Positions 8,563-17,086 of a stretch of 64,000 bases of DNA are shown here, piece after piece; position 1 is the first letter of the stretch, and each line of letters begins with the position of its first letter. Where the stretch lies: the NCBI GenBank assembly GCA_905339405.1, contig CAJPGC010000030.1, forward strand, positions 85,083-149,082. The letters run 5' to 3'. The stretch comes from an uncultured bacterium. GTDB taxonomy: Bacteria > Desulfobacterota > GWC2-55-46. The notes below the pieces were generated by a model. It was not told the DNA's origin and made no database searches. It worked only from the letters and a program-made list of their open reading frames with translations. The position numbers were made by a program, and so were the translations under genes.

Positions 8563-9792
8563 ATGGACAGAGCCAAATCTAAATGCCGCTCATGCGGCAG
8601 CAGGAACCTGCAGACGGTCCTGGACCTGGGGCGCACTCCGCTCGCGGACGCACTGCTTACGGCCGACGACCTTATGAAGCCTGAGCCGGTCTACCCGCTC
8701 GAGGTCGCCTTCTGCGCCGATTGCAGCCTCGTGCAGATACTCGAGACCGTGCCGCCCGACGTGCTCTTCTGCAGGCATTACCCATACTACTCGTCGTTCT
8801 CCGACGAGCTTCTGAGGCACTCGAGGGAGAACGCCCTCGAACTCATCGACTCCAGGGGGCTGAACGACAAGAGCCTCGTCATTGAGATAGCCTCCAACGA
8901 CGGCTACCTCCTCAAGAACTTCGTTGAAAAGAACATACCCTGCATGGGAGTCGACCCGGCCGAAGGCCCGGCCGAGTCGGCGGAGAAGATAGGCGTGCCC
9001 ACGCTCTGCGGCTTTTTCAACCATGAGCTCGCCAGGCAGCTCCGGGGCGTGGGGAAAAGGGCAGACGTCATAATAGCCAACAACGTGCTTGCTCACGTGG
9101 CCGACATCAACGGCTTTCTCGACGGCATAAGGATACTCCTCAAGGACGGAGGAGTCGCGGTAATAGAGGTGCCCTACGTCCGCGACCTGGTAGACAACTG
9201 CGAATTCGACACCATATATCATGAGCACCTGTGCTATTTTTCGGCTACATCGGTCGACAGCCTCCTGAGGTCGCATTCGCTCTACCTGAACAAGGTCAAA
9301 CGAGTGCCTATACACGGCGGGTCTCTGAGGCTCTTCATAGGGCTGAGGGACGAGCCGGACGAGACTGTCACATGGCTGCTGGCTGAGGAGCGGGGCAAGG
9401 GGGTCGGCGAGTTCTCCTATTACAACGACTTCGCCATAAAGGTCACGAACATAAGAGAGGGGCTCAAGAGCATGCTCCGCTCCCTCAAGGACCAGGGCAG
9501 CAGGATAGCAGCCTACGGGGCCGCGGCCAAGGGCGCGACGCTCATCAACTACGTCGGGCTCGACAACGGGACTATCGACTTCGTGGTCGACAGGAACGTC
9601 CACAAGCAGGGCAAGTTCATGCCCGGCAAGCACATACCCATAGCCTCTCCCGAAAAGCTCCTGACGGAGATGCCTGATTTCGTCCTGCTCCTGGCCTGGA
9701 ACTTCGCCGAGGAGATAATAAGGCAGCAGGAAGAGTACAGGAGCAGGGGCGGGAAGTTCATACTGCCTATACCAGAGTGGAAGATAGCGTAA
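8563..9792 (+). CDS. NDP-sugar C-methyltransferase (class I SAM-dependent)
   Basis: 409 residues in the three-part layout of sugar C-methyltransferases such as TylC3. First is a zinc-binding N-terminal domain ('[16 protein letters not shown]' and 'FCADCSLVQ'). Next is the SAM-binding domain ('[15 protein letters not shown]', '[18 protein letters not shown]'). Last is the C-terminal domain with '[16 protein letters not shown]' and '[19 protein letters not shown]'. The expected reaction is C-methylation of a keto-deoxysugar nucleotide, here probably CDP-linked given the adjacent rfbF. GTG 8527 would overlap rfbF, but GGAGAAGG at 8553-8560 clearly serves ATG 8563. Confidence 0.87.
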   Translation: MDRAKSKCRSCGSRNLQTVLDLGRTPLADALLTADDLMKPEPVYPLEVAFCADCSLVQILETVPPDVLFCRHYPYYSSFSDELLRHSRENALELIDSRGLNDKSLVIEIASNDGYLLKNFVEKNIPCMGVDPAEGPAESAEKIGVPTLCGFFNHELARQLRGVGKRADVIIANNVLAHVADINGFLDGIRILLKDGGVAVIEVPYVRDLVDNCEFDTIYHEHLCYFSATSVDSLLRSHSLYLNKVKRVPIHGGSLRLFIGLRDEPDETVTWLLAEERGKGVGEFSYYNDFAIKVTNIREGLKSMLRSLKDQGSRIAAYGAAAKGATLINYVGLDNGTIDFVVDRNVHKQGKFMPGKHIPIASPEKLLTEMPDFVLLLAWNFAEEIIRQQEEYRSRGGKFILPIPEWKIA

Positions 9793-9803
9793 AAGGAGCC
9801 CGG

Positions 9804-11015
9804 ATGGATTACAGCCACAAAAACGAAAGCTCTTTACTTGCCGCGGAGACGCATTCGTGCCCGAGCTGCGGGAAAGAGGCCATGAGGGAATTCTATTCTT
9901 TCCAGGGCGCGCCGGTGCACAGCGTCCTTCTCTTCCCGACCCGGGAAGAGGCGCTCGCCTATCCCAAAGGGGAGATAAGGCTCGCGTTCTGCGAAGGGTG
10001 CGGCTTCATCTCGAATACAGCCTACGACCTCGCGGTGCAGGAGTACTCCGGAAACTGCGAAGAGACGCAGGGCTACTCGGAGACTTTCAATTCGTTCGCG
10101 AGAAAGCTCGCTGGCGAGCTAATCGAGAAGTACTCTCTCAAGGGCCGTCACATAGTCGAGATAGGATGCGGCAAGGGAGAGTTCCTCTCCATGCTTTGCG
10201 AGATGGGAGGGAACACGGGGACCGGGTTCGACCCGGCCTACGTCGACGGCAGGTACGCGACATCGTCCGGCGTAAGCTTCATTAAAGATTTCTACTCGGT
10301 GAAGTACTCCGGCACAAGGGCAGAATTCATAATCTGCAAGATGACTCTGGAGCACATTGGGGCCACCGGGAAATTTCTCGCAACGCTCAGGAGGTCGCTT
10401 GAAGGAAGCCCCGAGACGGTGCTTTTCTTCCAGGTCCCGGACGTCACGCGTGTCTTGAGCGAGCTGGCCTTCTGGGACATCTACTACGAGCACTGCTCGT
10501 ACTTCAGCCCCGGGTCGCTCGCAAGGCTCTTCAGGGCCGCCGGTTTCGAGGTAACTGGCATAAGGCGGGACTACGGAGGCCAGTACATAATGCTCGAGGC
10601 CAGGCCTGCCAGCTCGCCGCCGACAAGGCCGGCTCCGGAGGAAGACGACCTGGAGACGATCAAGGGCCTTGTAGAGTACTTCACGTCAAACATCGAGGCA
10701 AAGACCTCGTCATGGAAAACACGGCTTTCGGAATTCGTGAAAAAAGGGCGCAAGACCGTGATATGGGGCTCGGGCTCGAAAGGAGTCGCTTTCCTCACCA
10801 CGCTTGGGACCGGCGGCGAGGTTCTGAACGCCGTAGACATAAACCCCTACAGGAAGGGGACGTACATGGCGGGAACCGGCCACGAGATAGTAGACCCCGG
10901 CCGCCTCGTGAAGCTAAAGCCTGACGAAGTCATAGTGATGAACCCGGTCTATATGAGCGAAGTCGAAAACGAGCTCAAAAGACTCGGCATAAAGGCCGAA
11001 CTTCTCACGGCCTGA
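9804..11015 (+). CDS. Sugar C-methyltransferase-like protein, second of three
   Basis: 403 residues, same layout as the preceding gene: zinc-ribbon-like cysteines ('CPSCGKEAM', 'FCEGCGFISNTAYD'), SAM motif 'IVEIGCGKGEFLSML', and a C-terminal domain with 'IWGSGSKGVAFLTTLG' and 'AVDINPYRKGTYMAGTGHE'. It is closer to the next gene than to the previous one; both share 'INPY(R/K)xG', 'AGTGHE/PGTGQE' and 'IMNP(V/I)Y'. AAGGAG at 9793-9798 supports ATG 9804 rather than the upstream GTG at 9777. The substrate is unknown. The divergence from the first copy suggests a different sugar position or a different chemistry. Confidence 0.82.
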   Translation: MDYSHKNESSLLAAETHSCPSCGKEAMREFYSFQGAPVHSVLLFPTREEALAYPKGEIRLAFCEGCGFISNTAYDLAVQEYSGNCEETQGYSETFNSFARKLAGELIEKYSLKGRHIVEIGCGKGEFLSMLCEMGGNTGTGFDPAYVDGRYATSSGVSFIKDFYSVKYSGTRAEFIICKMTLEHIGATGKFLATLRRSLEGSPETVLFFQVPDVTRVLSELAFWDIYYEHCSYFSPGSLARLFRAAGFEVTGIRRDYGGQYIMLEARPASSPPTRPAPEEDDLETIKGLVEYFTSNIEAKTSSWKTRLSEFVKKGRKTVIWGSGSKGVAFLTTLGTGGEVLNAVDINPYRKGTYMAGTGHEIVDPGRLVKLKPDEVIVMNPVYMSEVENELKRLGIKAELLTA

Positions 11016-11021
11016 AACCTG

Positions 11022-12200
11022 ATGACCGGCAGAAATAACAAGTGCCCGATATGCGAATCCGGGGCGGTGCTGCTGTTCGCCGAAGTCAAGGATGCCCTGG
11101 TCCACTGCAATACGCTCTGGAAGAGCAGGGAGATGGCGCTCAAGGCCCGTAGAGGCGTCCTGAAGCTCGGCTTCTGCAACAGGTGCGGCCACGTCTTCAA
11201 CACCGCGTTCGACCCCGAGGCGATGAAGTACGCAGAGGAATACGAGAACTCCCTGCACTTCTCCCCTGTTTTCCAGGACTATGCCCGGTCGCTCGCAGTG
11301 AAGCTCATAGAACGCTACGGGCTTTATGAAAAGGAGATAATAGAGATAGGCTGCGGCAAGGGTGATTTTCTCCTCCTCATGTCCGAGCTCGGCGGGAACA
11401 GCGGCATAGGTTTCGACGCGAGCTTCATCCGGGACCGCAACGACAGCAGGAGCAGAAAAGTCTCGTTCATACAGGACCTTTATTCGGAAAAATACGCGCA
11501 CTTCAAGGGCGACATGATATTGAGCCGCCAGGTGCTCGAACACATCAGGTCGCCGCGCTCTTTCGTCAGGAAGATGCGCTCAGCGACGGGCTCCCGCCCG
11601 GGGGCAATGGTCTTCTGCGAAGTCCCGAATTTTATGCACACAATTAAAGAGCTCGCAGTCTGGGACATCATTTACGAACATTACTCGTACTTCACTCCCC
11701 TTTCATTCCGCCGTCTTTTCAATTCAGACGGCTTCCGTGTCCAAAGCCTCGAGGAAGGCTTCAACGGCCAGTTCCTCTGCCTGGAGGCCGCCCCGGTCGA
11801 AAATATGCATAAAACGGCCGAGGAAGCGCCCGGCCTGGATTCTTTAATGCGCGAAGTATCTGCATTCTTCCACCGCTACACAAACAAGATAGCGGCTTGG
11901 AAAAACGAGCTCGAAAAGATAGCCGCTAGGGGGCAGAGAGCGGCAGTCTGGGGTGCTGGCTCAAAGGGGGTCTCATTTCTCAATACCCTGAAGACGGCCG
12001 CAGAGATAGACCACGTCATAGATATAAACCCCTACAAACAGGGAAACTACGTGCCCGGGACCGGCCAGGAGATAGTAGGCCCCGAAGCGCTGCGTGAAAT
12101 AGACCCGGACCTGATAATAATAATGAACCCAATATACACAAGCGAGATCTGGGAGACTGTCAAACGGATGGGGCTCAAATGCAGGCTCCTAACAGCATGA
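11022..12200 (+). CDS. Sugar C-methyltransferase-like protein, third of three
   Basis: 392 residues. N-terminal cysteine pairs 'CPICESGA' and 'FCNRCGHVFNTAFD', SAM-binding 'IIEIGCGKGDFLLLMSELGG', then the C-terminal domain with 'VWGAGSKGVSFLNTL' and 'VIDINPYKQGNYVPGTGQE'. It starts six bases after the previous stop and looks like its tandem duplicate that has since diverged. The family assignment rests on fold motifs. Which sugar it modifies, and whether it transfers a methyl group at all, cannot be told from the sequence. Confidence 0.82.
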   Translation: MTGRNNKCPICESGAVLLFAEVKDALVHCNTLWKSREMALKARRGVLKLGFCNRCGHVFNTAFDPEAMKYAEEYENSLHFSPVFQDYARSLAVKLIERYGLYEKEIIEIGCGKGDFLLLMSELGGNSGIGFDASFIRDRNDSRSRKVSFIQDLYSEKYAHFKGDMILSRQVLEHIRSPRSFVRKMRSATGSRPGAMVFCEVPNFMHTIKELAVWDIIYEHYSYFTPLSFRRLFNSDGFRVQSLEEGFNGQFLCLEAAPVENMHKTAEEAPGLDSLMREVSAFFHRYTNKIAAWKNELEKIAARGQRAAVWGAGSKGVSFLNTLKTAAEIDHVIDINPYKQGNYVPGTGQEIVGPEALREIDPDLIIIMNPIYTSEIWETVKRMGLKCRLLTA

Positions 12201-12211
12201 AAGGACCGCTG

Positions 12212-13120
12212 ATGGAAAAAACACCGAGGATAAGCATCGGTCTGCCTGTCTACAACGCGGAAAAATACCTGCGGCACGCCCTTGACGGTATCCTTTCACA
12301 GACCTTCACGGACTTCGAGCTCATAATCTGCGACAACGCCTCGACCGACTCGACTCCCGAGATATGCGGCTCTTACGCGGCCTCCGACAGCCGGATACGC
12401 TTTTACAGGAACGAGCGGAACCTCGGCGCGGCCGAAAACTTCAACAAGGTCTTCAGGCTCGCCAGGGCCGATTATTTCAAATGGATCGCGTATGACGACA
12501 TCTGCATGCCGACTTTCCTCGAAAAATGCGTGGAGGTCCTGGAGAGGCACCCGGAAGTTGCGCTGTGCTACCCAAAGACAACGCTCATTGACGCGGATGG
12601 CGGAGAGATCATGAAGTACGAGGACAGGCTCCACATGATGCAAGCCTCTCCGCACGACAGGCTGAGGCACTTCCTCACAAAGGTAAACCTGGCGAACGCC
12701 GTTTTCGGGGTGATAAGGACTCCGGTCCTCAGGCAGACCGGGCTCCTGGGGAAATACTTCGGCGCCGATTACATCCTGCTGATGGAGATATGCCTCAGGG
12801 GCAAGTTCTACGAGTATCCGGAGCACCTGTTCCTCAGAAGGGACCACGAGAGGAACTCGAGACGCCTCCCGAGAAAAGAGATAGCTGTCTGGTGGGACAG
12901 CTCGAGGAAGACCGTCTACAAGTACATCCAGAGCAGGCTCGTCTCAGAGCAGTTCCTCGCGATAAACCGCTCGGGCCTCGGTTGGTTTGAAAAAGGGCTC
13001 TGCTTCGCGCAGATAGGCAGATGGATATTGAGGCAATGGCGGGCAAAGGGCGGCAGGTACAAGGCAAACCTGAAGGGGAAGGTTTCGGTCCCAAAGCCCC
13101 AGAAGAACTCAGTCTTTTGA
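12212..13120 (+). CDS. Glycosyltransferase family 2
   Basis: 302 residues. The N-terminus 'RISIGLPVYNAEKYLRHALD' and 'FELIICDNASTDSTPEICG' are the standard family 2 nucleotide-binding strands, and 'FKWIAYDDICMPTFLEKC' holds the metal-binding aspartates. In-frame ATGs occur at 12179 and 12197, but AGGA upstream of 12212 and the normal family start favour this one. Its last 12 bases overlap the 3' end of the opposite-strand LamG-VanZ gene. It is the last gene of the + strand sugar operon. Confidence 0.88.
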   Translation: MEKTPRISIGLPVYNAEKYLRHALDGILSQTFTDFELIICDNASTDSTPEICGSYAASDSRIRFYRNERNLGAAENFNKVFRLARADYFKWIAYDDICMPTFLEKCVEVLERHPEVALCYPKTTLIDADGGEIMKYEDRLHMMQASPHDRLRHFLTKVNLANAVFGVIRTPVLRQTGLLGKYFGADYILLMEICLRGKFYEYPEHLFLRRDHERNSRRLPRKEIAVWWDSSRKTVYKYIQSRLVSEQFLAINRSGLGWFEKGLCFAQIGRWILRQWRAKGGRYKANLKGKVSVPKPQKNSVF

Positions 13121-14176
13121 TTGCGAGATTCTTTTTCCGGAAAGCATTCCAAAGAGCGCGCCAGCGGCCGCGCCGGAAGTATTGAGCACCAGGTCGGAGA
13201 GCTGCGAGAACCGCTCAGGCATGAATACCTGGGCCGTCTCTATCGACAGTGACAGGGCAAAGCAGACTGAAACGGCGAAGATGAGCTTCATGGCGGCGCT
13301 CCGGGCGGCGGGCTTAAAGAAATAGGCCAGAAACCCCAGCGGCATGAAGCCGATGAGGTTAACTGCAACGTCAGCGCCGTCGAACCGGAAACTTCTCCCG
13401 CTTTCGAAGACCGGGCCCAGGAAGACCCTTTTCGCGGGCCTGAATACAGGCGGCAAGGATATCTGAGGCCCTCCCGTGACCGAGTTTTTAACCAGAGGTC
13501 CGCTCCCATCGAAAAGGTAAAGACCTGTGAGCCCTGATGCCGGCCCTGCTGCCAAAGAGGCTTCAGGCAATCCGGCCTCTTCAGGTGAAAGCGCCCTGTT
13601 CCATAGCGCGAGGCTCCTGAGGCTCCCATGCCAGTGATGTCTTCCATCAGGTGAAGAGCCGAGAGTAAAGCAGGCCGCCTTCTCGATCGCGTAAGACGGA
13701 TTCAGGGAACGCCCTGCGAACTTCCCGTCTACATACAGTATGATTCCGCCCTTTCCGGCGGCGACAAGAATAGAGGCCCACTTGTCTTTTGAAAATGCCG
13801 ACCTTGCGCCTGTAACTGCCTCTGAGCCAATGTTGATTATTGCCCGGCCGCTCCATTGAGATACGCTTAAAACTTCTTTACCGGCGGCGTCATAAAAAGA
13901 GAGCAAAGCGCCTGACCGGTCCATTAAAAAATCCCGCGCGACGGCTGAAATCTCTATTGTCGCCTCCCCTGCCGGGAAAAGCGGAGCGCTGGCGCAGGCC
14001 CCTGCGATACCTGAGCCGGTAAATTCGAGACTCTGCCCGTTGAGCCTGGCCCCGTTTTCAGGGCTTGTCTCAAAAGGCCACAAACCAGCGACGAGAGCGA
14101 CGACGACCATGACAGAGAACAGGACCGGGACGAGAAACCTCATCTTCGCGTTGTTTGCGGCATTTTCAGTCTTCAT
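13109..14176 (-). CDS. LamG-like domain fused to VanZ-like membrane domain
   Basis: 355 residues. An N-terminal signal anchor ('FLVPVLFSVMVVVALVAGLW') is followed by a concanavalin/LamG-like jelly-roll domain (roughly 45-240), seen in 'LEFTGSGIAGACASAPLFPA', 'ILYVDGKFAGRSL', 'HHWHGSLRSLALWNRALSPE' and 'GLYLFDGSG'. The C-terminal third is VanZ-like, with 'VNLIGFMPLGFLAYFF' and 'SLSIETAQVFMPERFSQLSD' plus membrane helices. VanZ-like proteins often accompany exosortases. It is the only - strand gene here and overlaps a + gene at both ends: 12 bp with the glycosyltransferase, and its 5' end with the exosortase. A start at Met12 (14143) is possible and shortens the latter overlap. Confidence 0.82.
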   Translation of the reverse strand: MKTENAANNAKMRFLVPVLFSVMVVVALVAGLWPFETSPENGARLNGQSLEFTGSGIAGACASAPLFPAGEATIEISAVARDFLMDRSGALLSFYDAAGKEVLSVSQWSGRAIINIGSEAVTGARSAFSKDKWASILVAAGKGGIILYVDGKFAGRSLNPSYAIEKAACFTLGSSPDGRHHWHGSLRSLALWNRALSPEEAGLPEASLAAGPASGLTGLYLFDGSGPLVKNSVTGGPQISLPPVFRPAKRVFLGPVFESGRSFRFDGADVAVNLIGFMPLGFLAYFFKPAARSAAMKLIFAVSVCFALSLSIETAQVFMPERFSQLSDLVLNTSGAAAGALFGMLSGKRISQSKD

Positions 14177-14984
14177 CTATTCGCCTTATCTCATTGCTCT
14201 TTATAATCTCTCGAGTGAAAACGAGCTGTACTCCTACGCGCCTTTCATCCCGCTTTTCAGCGCGTACCTCCTTTATTCTAATCGGAAGAAGATATTCACG
14301 CAAACGGGATTTTCAAACCGGGGCATTGCGCTGATAATCGCCTCCGGGCTCCTTTACGCCGCCGCTCAGTTCTCAGCCCTGAGCGGAGACAACATACTCA
14401 CTGTCATGGCAGTGTCCTGGGCCGCGTTTCTGTCCGGCGGCTTCATGACGGTTTACGGGACAAGGGCCGCCAGGGCAGGCGCCTTTCCGCTCGCCTTTCT
14501 CCTGTTCATGGCCCCCCTGCCCCAATCTGCGGTCGACACGCTGACGCAGTTACTCCAGTCCTGGTCAGCGGAGACGGCCTGGTGGCTCTTTAACCTCGTC
14601 GGCGCACCGGTCCACAGGGAGGGCTACTTCTTCCACCTGCCCGGACTCACGGTAGAGGTCGCCAAACAGTGCAGCGGGATAAGATCGAGCATGGCTCTTT
14701 TCATCTCCGGGGTCCTCGCGTCCCACCTGTTCCTTAGGACCTGGCCAGCCAGGGGCGCGCTCCTCGCGGCAGTCGTGCCGATAGCAGTCCTCAAGAACGG
14801 GCTCAGGATAACGGCCTTGACGCTCTCCGGGTATTACGTCGACGAGCGGATGCTCTACGGGAGCCTGCACACGAGGGGCGGCATGCTTTTTTTCGGCGTC
14901 GCTATCGCCCTCGCCGGGTGTGCCGTCTGGGGGCTCCGAGCGCTCGAGCGCAAATCGGCAAAAAAAAATGCCGCGGGGGCCTGA
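14109..14984 (+). CDS. xrt: Exosortase (EpsH/Xrt family)
   Basis: 291 residues, a multi-spanning inner-membrane cysteine transpeptidase-like enzyme that recognises PEP-CTERM tails and processes them during export. The catalytic triad is visible: Cys188 in 'VAKQCSGIRSSMALF', Arg233 in 'LKNGLRITALTLSGYY' and His254 in 'GSLHTRGGMLFFGVAI'. About eight hydrophobic segments surround them. No EpsI domain is fused. A TTG start at 14040 is open but adds a polar tail, so ATG 14109 is preferred. The 5' end overlaps the divergent LamG-VanZ gene. The stop lies in the loop of a strong terminator hairpin. The likely partner substrate is the PEP-CTERM protein at 22628. Confidence 0.9.
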   Translation: MTENRTGTRNLIFALFAAFSVFIYSPYLIALYNLSSENELYSYAPFIPLFSAYLLYSNRKKIFTQTGFSNRGIALIIASGLLYAAAQFSALSGDNILTVMAVSWAAFLSGGFMTVYGTRAARAGAFPLAFLLFMAPLPQSAVDTLTQLLQSWSAETAWWLFNLVGAPVHREGYFFHLPGLTVEVAKQCSGIRSSMALFISGVLASHLFLRTWPARGALLAAVVPIAVLKNGLRITALTLSGYYVDERMLYGSLHTRGGMLFFGVAIALAGCAVWGLRALERKSAKKNAAGA

Positions 14985-14999
14985 GCCCCCGCGGCTTTT
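14960..14999. terminator. Bidirectional intrinsic terminator
   Basis: An 11-bp perfect stem GCCGCGGGGGC / GCCCCCGCGGC with a CTGA loop, preceded by a run of eight A and followed by TTTT. It can stop transcription of the exosortase from the left and of the FN3/CFI-box gene from the right. The exosortase stop codon is in the loop. Confidence 0.9.
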
Positions 15000-15008
15000 G
15001 TTGCGGCT

Positions 15009-16823
15009 TTAGAGATGGCGTTTCCTGTTGACTCTCATGACGACCGCTATGCCGGTGAACATCATGGCCAGCGCGCCCGCCAGAACAGGGTACTTGAAGC
15101 CGTAGACTATGGGGGTCAGCGCGACCCTGGAGACGGCCCTCAGCGTCTCATGCCTGGCTATGAAGTCGGCCACCGGGGGAGACACCCTGTAGTAAAGGTC
15201 GACGAACGATGCCCCGAGCGGGTTTGTAAGGAGCACGTTGTCCCTGAAGGAACGCAGGACCATGACCTCCGGCTCGAGATAGCTGCCGTAGGCCGCGGTG
15301 GCGATAAAGCAGCCGCCGCCGCTACTTACGCCGGAAGGCCCGGAGATCGGGGTGCCCGGGTTCACCGCGGCGTCAGCCACTTCGACCGTTGTCATGGCAG
15401 TAGCGGTAGCGCCCTGGTTGTCCGTGACCTTCACAACCGGGGTGTATGAGCCGGGCGCGGTGTAGCTATAGAGCGCCGGGGCTGTCGTGGTGGTGGCGTC
15501 TATCGTGCCGTTGCCGTCGAAGTCCCACTCGAACTTTACGATGACGCCGTTCGGGTCAGAGGCCGATACGTTGAAAGTAACCGACGAGGTCGAGCCGCTC
15601 TGCGTGACCGTCCCGAGTATCGACACGATGATGGGCGGCGTGTTCGCGGAGGTCGAAACAGTGACGGCCTCGGGGTCTGATATAACGTAGGCCCCTCCGT
15701 TGTCCTTTGCCCTCACGCGGGCGTTGTAGGTGCCTGCGGTCTGATAGGTTTTCGCCGCGGAAGGCGTAACGCTCGAGTAATCGTAGACGCCGTCACCGTC
15801 GAAGTCCCACTCATACCCGGTTATCGTGCCGTCGCTGTCGGCCACCGATGCCGTGAACTGGACCTGCAGCGGGGCGGTGCCGGAGGACGGGGATGCCGCG
15901 ATGGACGTGACAACCGGCGGCACGTTGGAAGTGGTAAAGGTGCTGCCGGACGAGGTGGCGCTGTTACCGGCCTTGTCGGCTGAAACCACCCTGTAGCTGT
16001 AGGTTGTGAAGCTCTTGAGGCCAGCTATCTCGGCGGAATGTACGGTTTCAAGCTGTGAGTTGAGCGCCGTGGAAGCCGAATAGCTGCCGCCTGTGCCGAA
16101 TTGGACCTGGGTCGTAGACGGCTCGTTGGTCGTCCATGTCACTAGCGCTGAGGAGGCGGTAATGTTCTCCACTTTCACGTTAGAAACGACCGGGGGCGTA
16201 ACATCGGCGGCCGCCGCCGTAGTGAAGGTAAAATCAGGCGAGGTAGTGGAATTGCCAGCTGCGTCCTTGCTCACGACCCTGTAGTGATAGAGGGTCGATG
16301 GCGAAAGGCCGGATACCGCCTGGATGTGGTTCGTGGCCAGCGCTGTGTTCAGCGTCGTGGTATAGCCGTACGAGGTCGTCATGCCGTACTGCACCTGTGT
16401 GGTCGAGGGCTCGTCGGTTATCCAGTTGATGGTTACGGCGTCCGGGCCAGGCGCTGCCGTGTACACGCCGGATATGACCGGCCCTGCCACGTCGTTCACC
16501 ACTGACTTTGAGACTTCGTTCGAATACGCGCTCTCCGTCATGGCCGTGTTGTAGGCCGTGACCGCGAAGAAATAGGTCGCGTTGGACAGGTTCGACACCT
16601 TGTACGTCGTTACCCTGCCCGCGTCAACGGACTGCGTGTAGGCCCCGGGAGCGGTGCCGTAATAGACCTTATATCCCCCGAGGTCGGTCAACGGAGACCC
16701 GTTGGTATATGTTGTGGGCGCGGCCCATGACAGGGTTGCGTCTCCGGCCAGAGCCGGGCCCGCTGACATGAAAGACATGGCCAGCGCGGCTAGAAACACC
16801 TTGAGCTTTTCCTTCCTTGGCAT
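15009..16823 (-). CDS. Secreted FN3/PKD-repeat protein with CFI-box C-terminus
   Basis: 604 residues. A signal peptide ('[19 protein letters not shown]') is followed by three fibronectin type III repeats (about 28-300, each with the '[16 protein letters not shown]' pattern). Two PKD domains follow (about 305-490; '[15 protein letters not shown]' and '[15 protein letters not shown]'). The tail begins '[18 protein letters not shown]', the CFI-box motif, and ends with a membrane helix and a basic RVNRKRHL. It is a surface or matrix protein. The start at 16823 follows AAGGAGGAAG; the longer frame from 16868 would begin inside the leader terminator. A GEMM-like riboswitch and terminator precede it, and the exosortase gene converges on it. 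Confidence 0.87.
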   Translation of the reverse strand: MPRKEKLKVFLAALAMSFMSAGPALAGDATLSWAAPTTYTNGSPLTDLGGYKVYYGTAPGAYTQSVDAGRVTTYKVSNLSNATYFFAVTAYNTAMTESAYSNEVSKSVVNDVAGPVISGVYTAAPGPDAVTINWITDEPSTTQVQYGMTTSYGYTTTLNTALATNHIQAVSGLSPSTLYHYRVVSKDAAGNSTTSPDFTFTTAAAADVTPPVVSNVKVENITASSALVTWTTNEPSTTQVQFGTGGSYSASTALNSQLETVHSAEIAGLKSFTTYSYRVVSADKAGNSATSSGSTFTTSNVPPVVTSIAASPSSGTAPLQVQFTASVADSDGTITGYEWDFDGDGVYDYSSVTPSAAKTYQTAGTYNARVRAKDNGGAYVISDPEAVTVSTSANTPPIIVSILGTVTQSGSTSSVTFNVSASDPNGVIVKFEWDFDGNGTIDATTTTAPALYSYTAPGSYTPVVKVTDNQGATATAMTTVEVADAAVNPGTPISGPSGVSSGGGCFIATAAYGSYLEPEVMVLRSFRDNVLLTNPLGASFVDLYYRVSPPVADFIARHETLRAVSRVALTPIVYGFKYPVLAGALAMMFTGIAVVMRVNRKRHL

Positions 16824-16847
16824 TGCACTTCCTCCTTCTTGGTGAAT

Positions 16848-16884
16848 AAAAAAACCGCCTAAAGGCATGGTGATCCTTTGGCGG
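16848..16884 (-). terminator. Leader terminator between riboswitch and FN3/CFI-box gene
   Basis: On the - strand the leader reads CCGCC-AAAGG, a 9-nt loop, then CCTTT-A-GGCGG followed by seven T. This is a 10-bp stem with one bulged A and a U-tract, ending 25 bases before the start codon. Placed between the riboswitch-like aptamer and the gene, it is the expected expression platform for transcriptional control. Confidence 0.82.
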
Positions 16885-16924
16885 CTCGGCGAACCTGGAA
16901 GCTGGGTGCGAATGTCAGGGAGTT

Positions 16925-17004
16925 AAATCAGCAGGAGGTGCCCGGTCTTCTTTAGTCCCGTTGCTCTGCGCCGCCGGGTTTCCCCGGGTTTGCTCTAAGC
17001 AAAG
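16925..17004 (-). promoter_or_regulatory. GEMM-I-like (cyclic dinucleotide) riboswitch aptamer
   Basis: Read on the - strand, the leader contains in order GCAAACC, a C-CGG-GGAAA-CCG-G stem-loop, GGCGCAGAGC, then CGGGACTAAAG and ACCGGGCACC. This order and spacing matches the cyclic-di-GMP-I (GEMM-I) aptamer: GCAAACC, GNRA-capped P2, GACGCAAAGC, CGGGNCUAAAG, CCGGGUUGCC. Two bases of the strongly conserved GACGCAAAGC differ (GGCGCAGAGC), so it may be a variant class or have changed ligand preference. It lies about 100 bases upstream of the FN3/CFI-box start with a terminator in between. Assignment is by eye, not by covariance model. Confidence 0.7.
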
Positions 17005-17086
17005 GATCCAAATAGTGATTTTTTTCGAAGTCATTGTAATAAATACGCATTGTCAGGTATGTGACATTCATCACTGGACAGAGAAG

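Noticed and set aside
8590..9633. 347-codon open frame opposite the first sugar C-methyltransferase
   Set aside because: Same shadow pattern; the + strand frame has recognisable motifs and a ribosome site.
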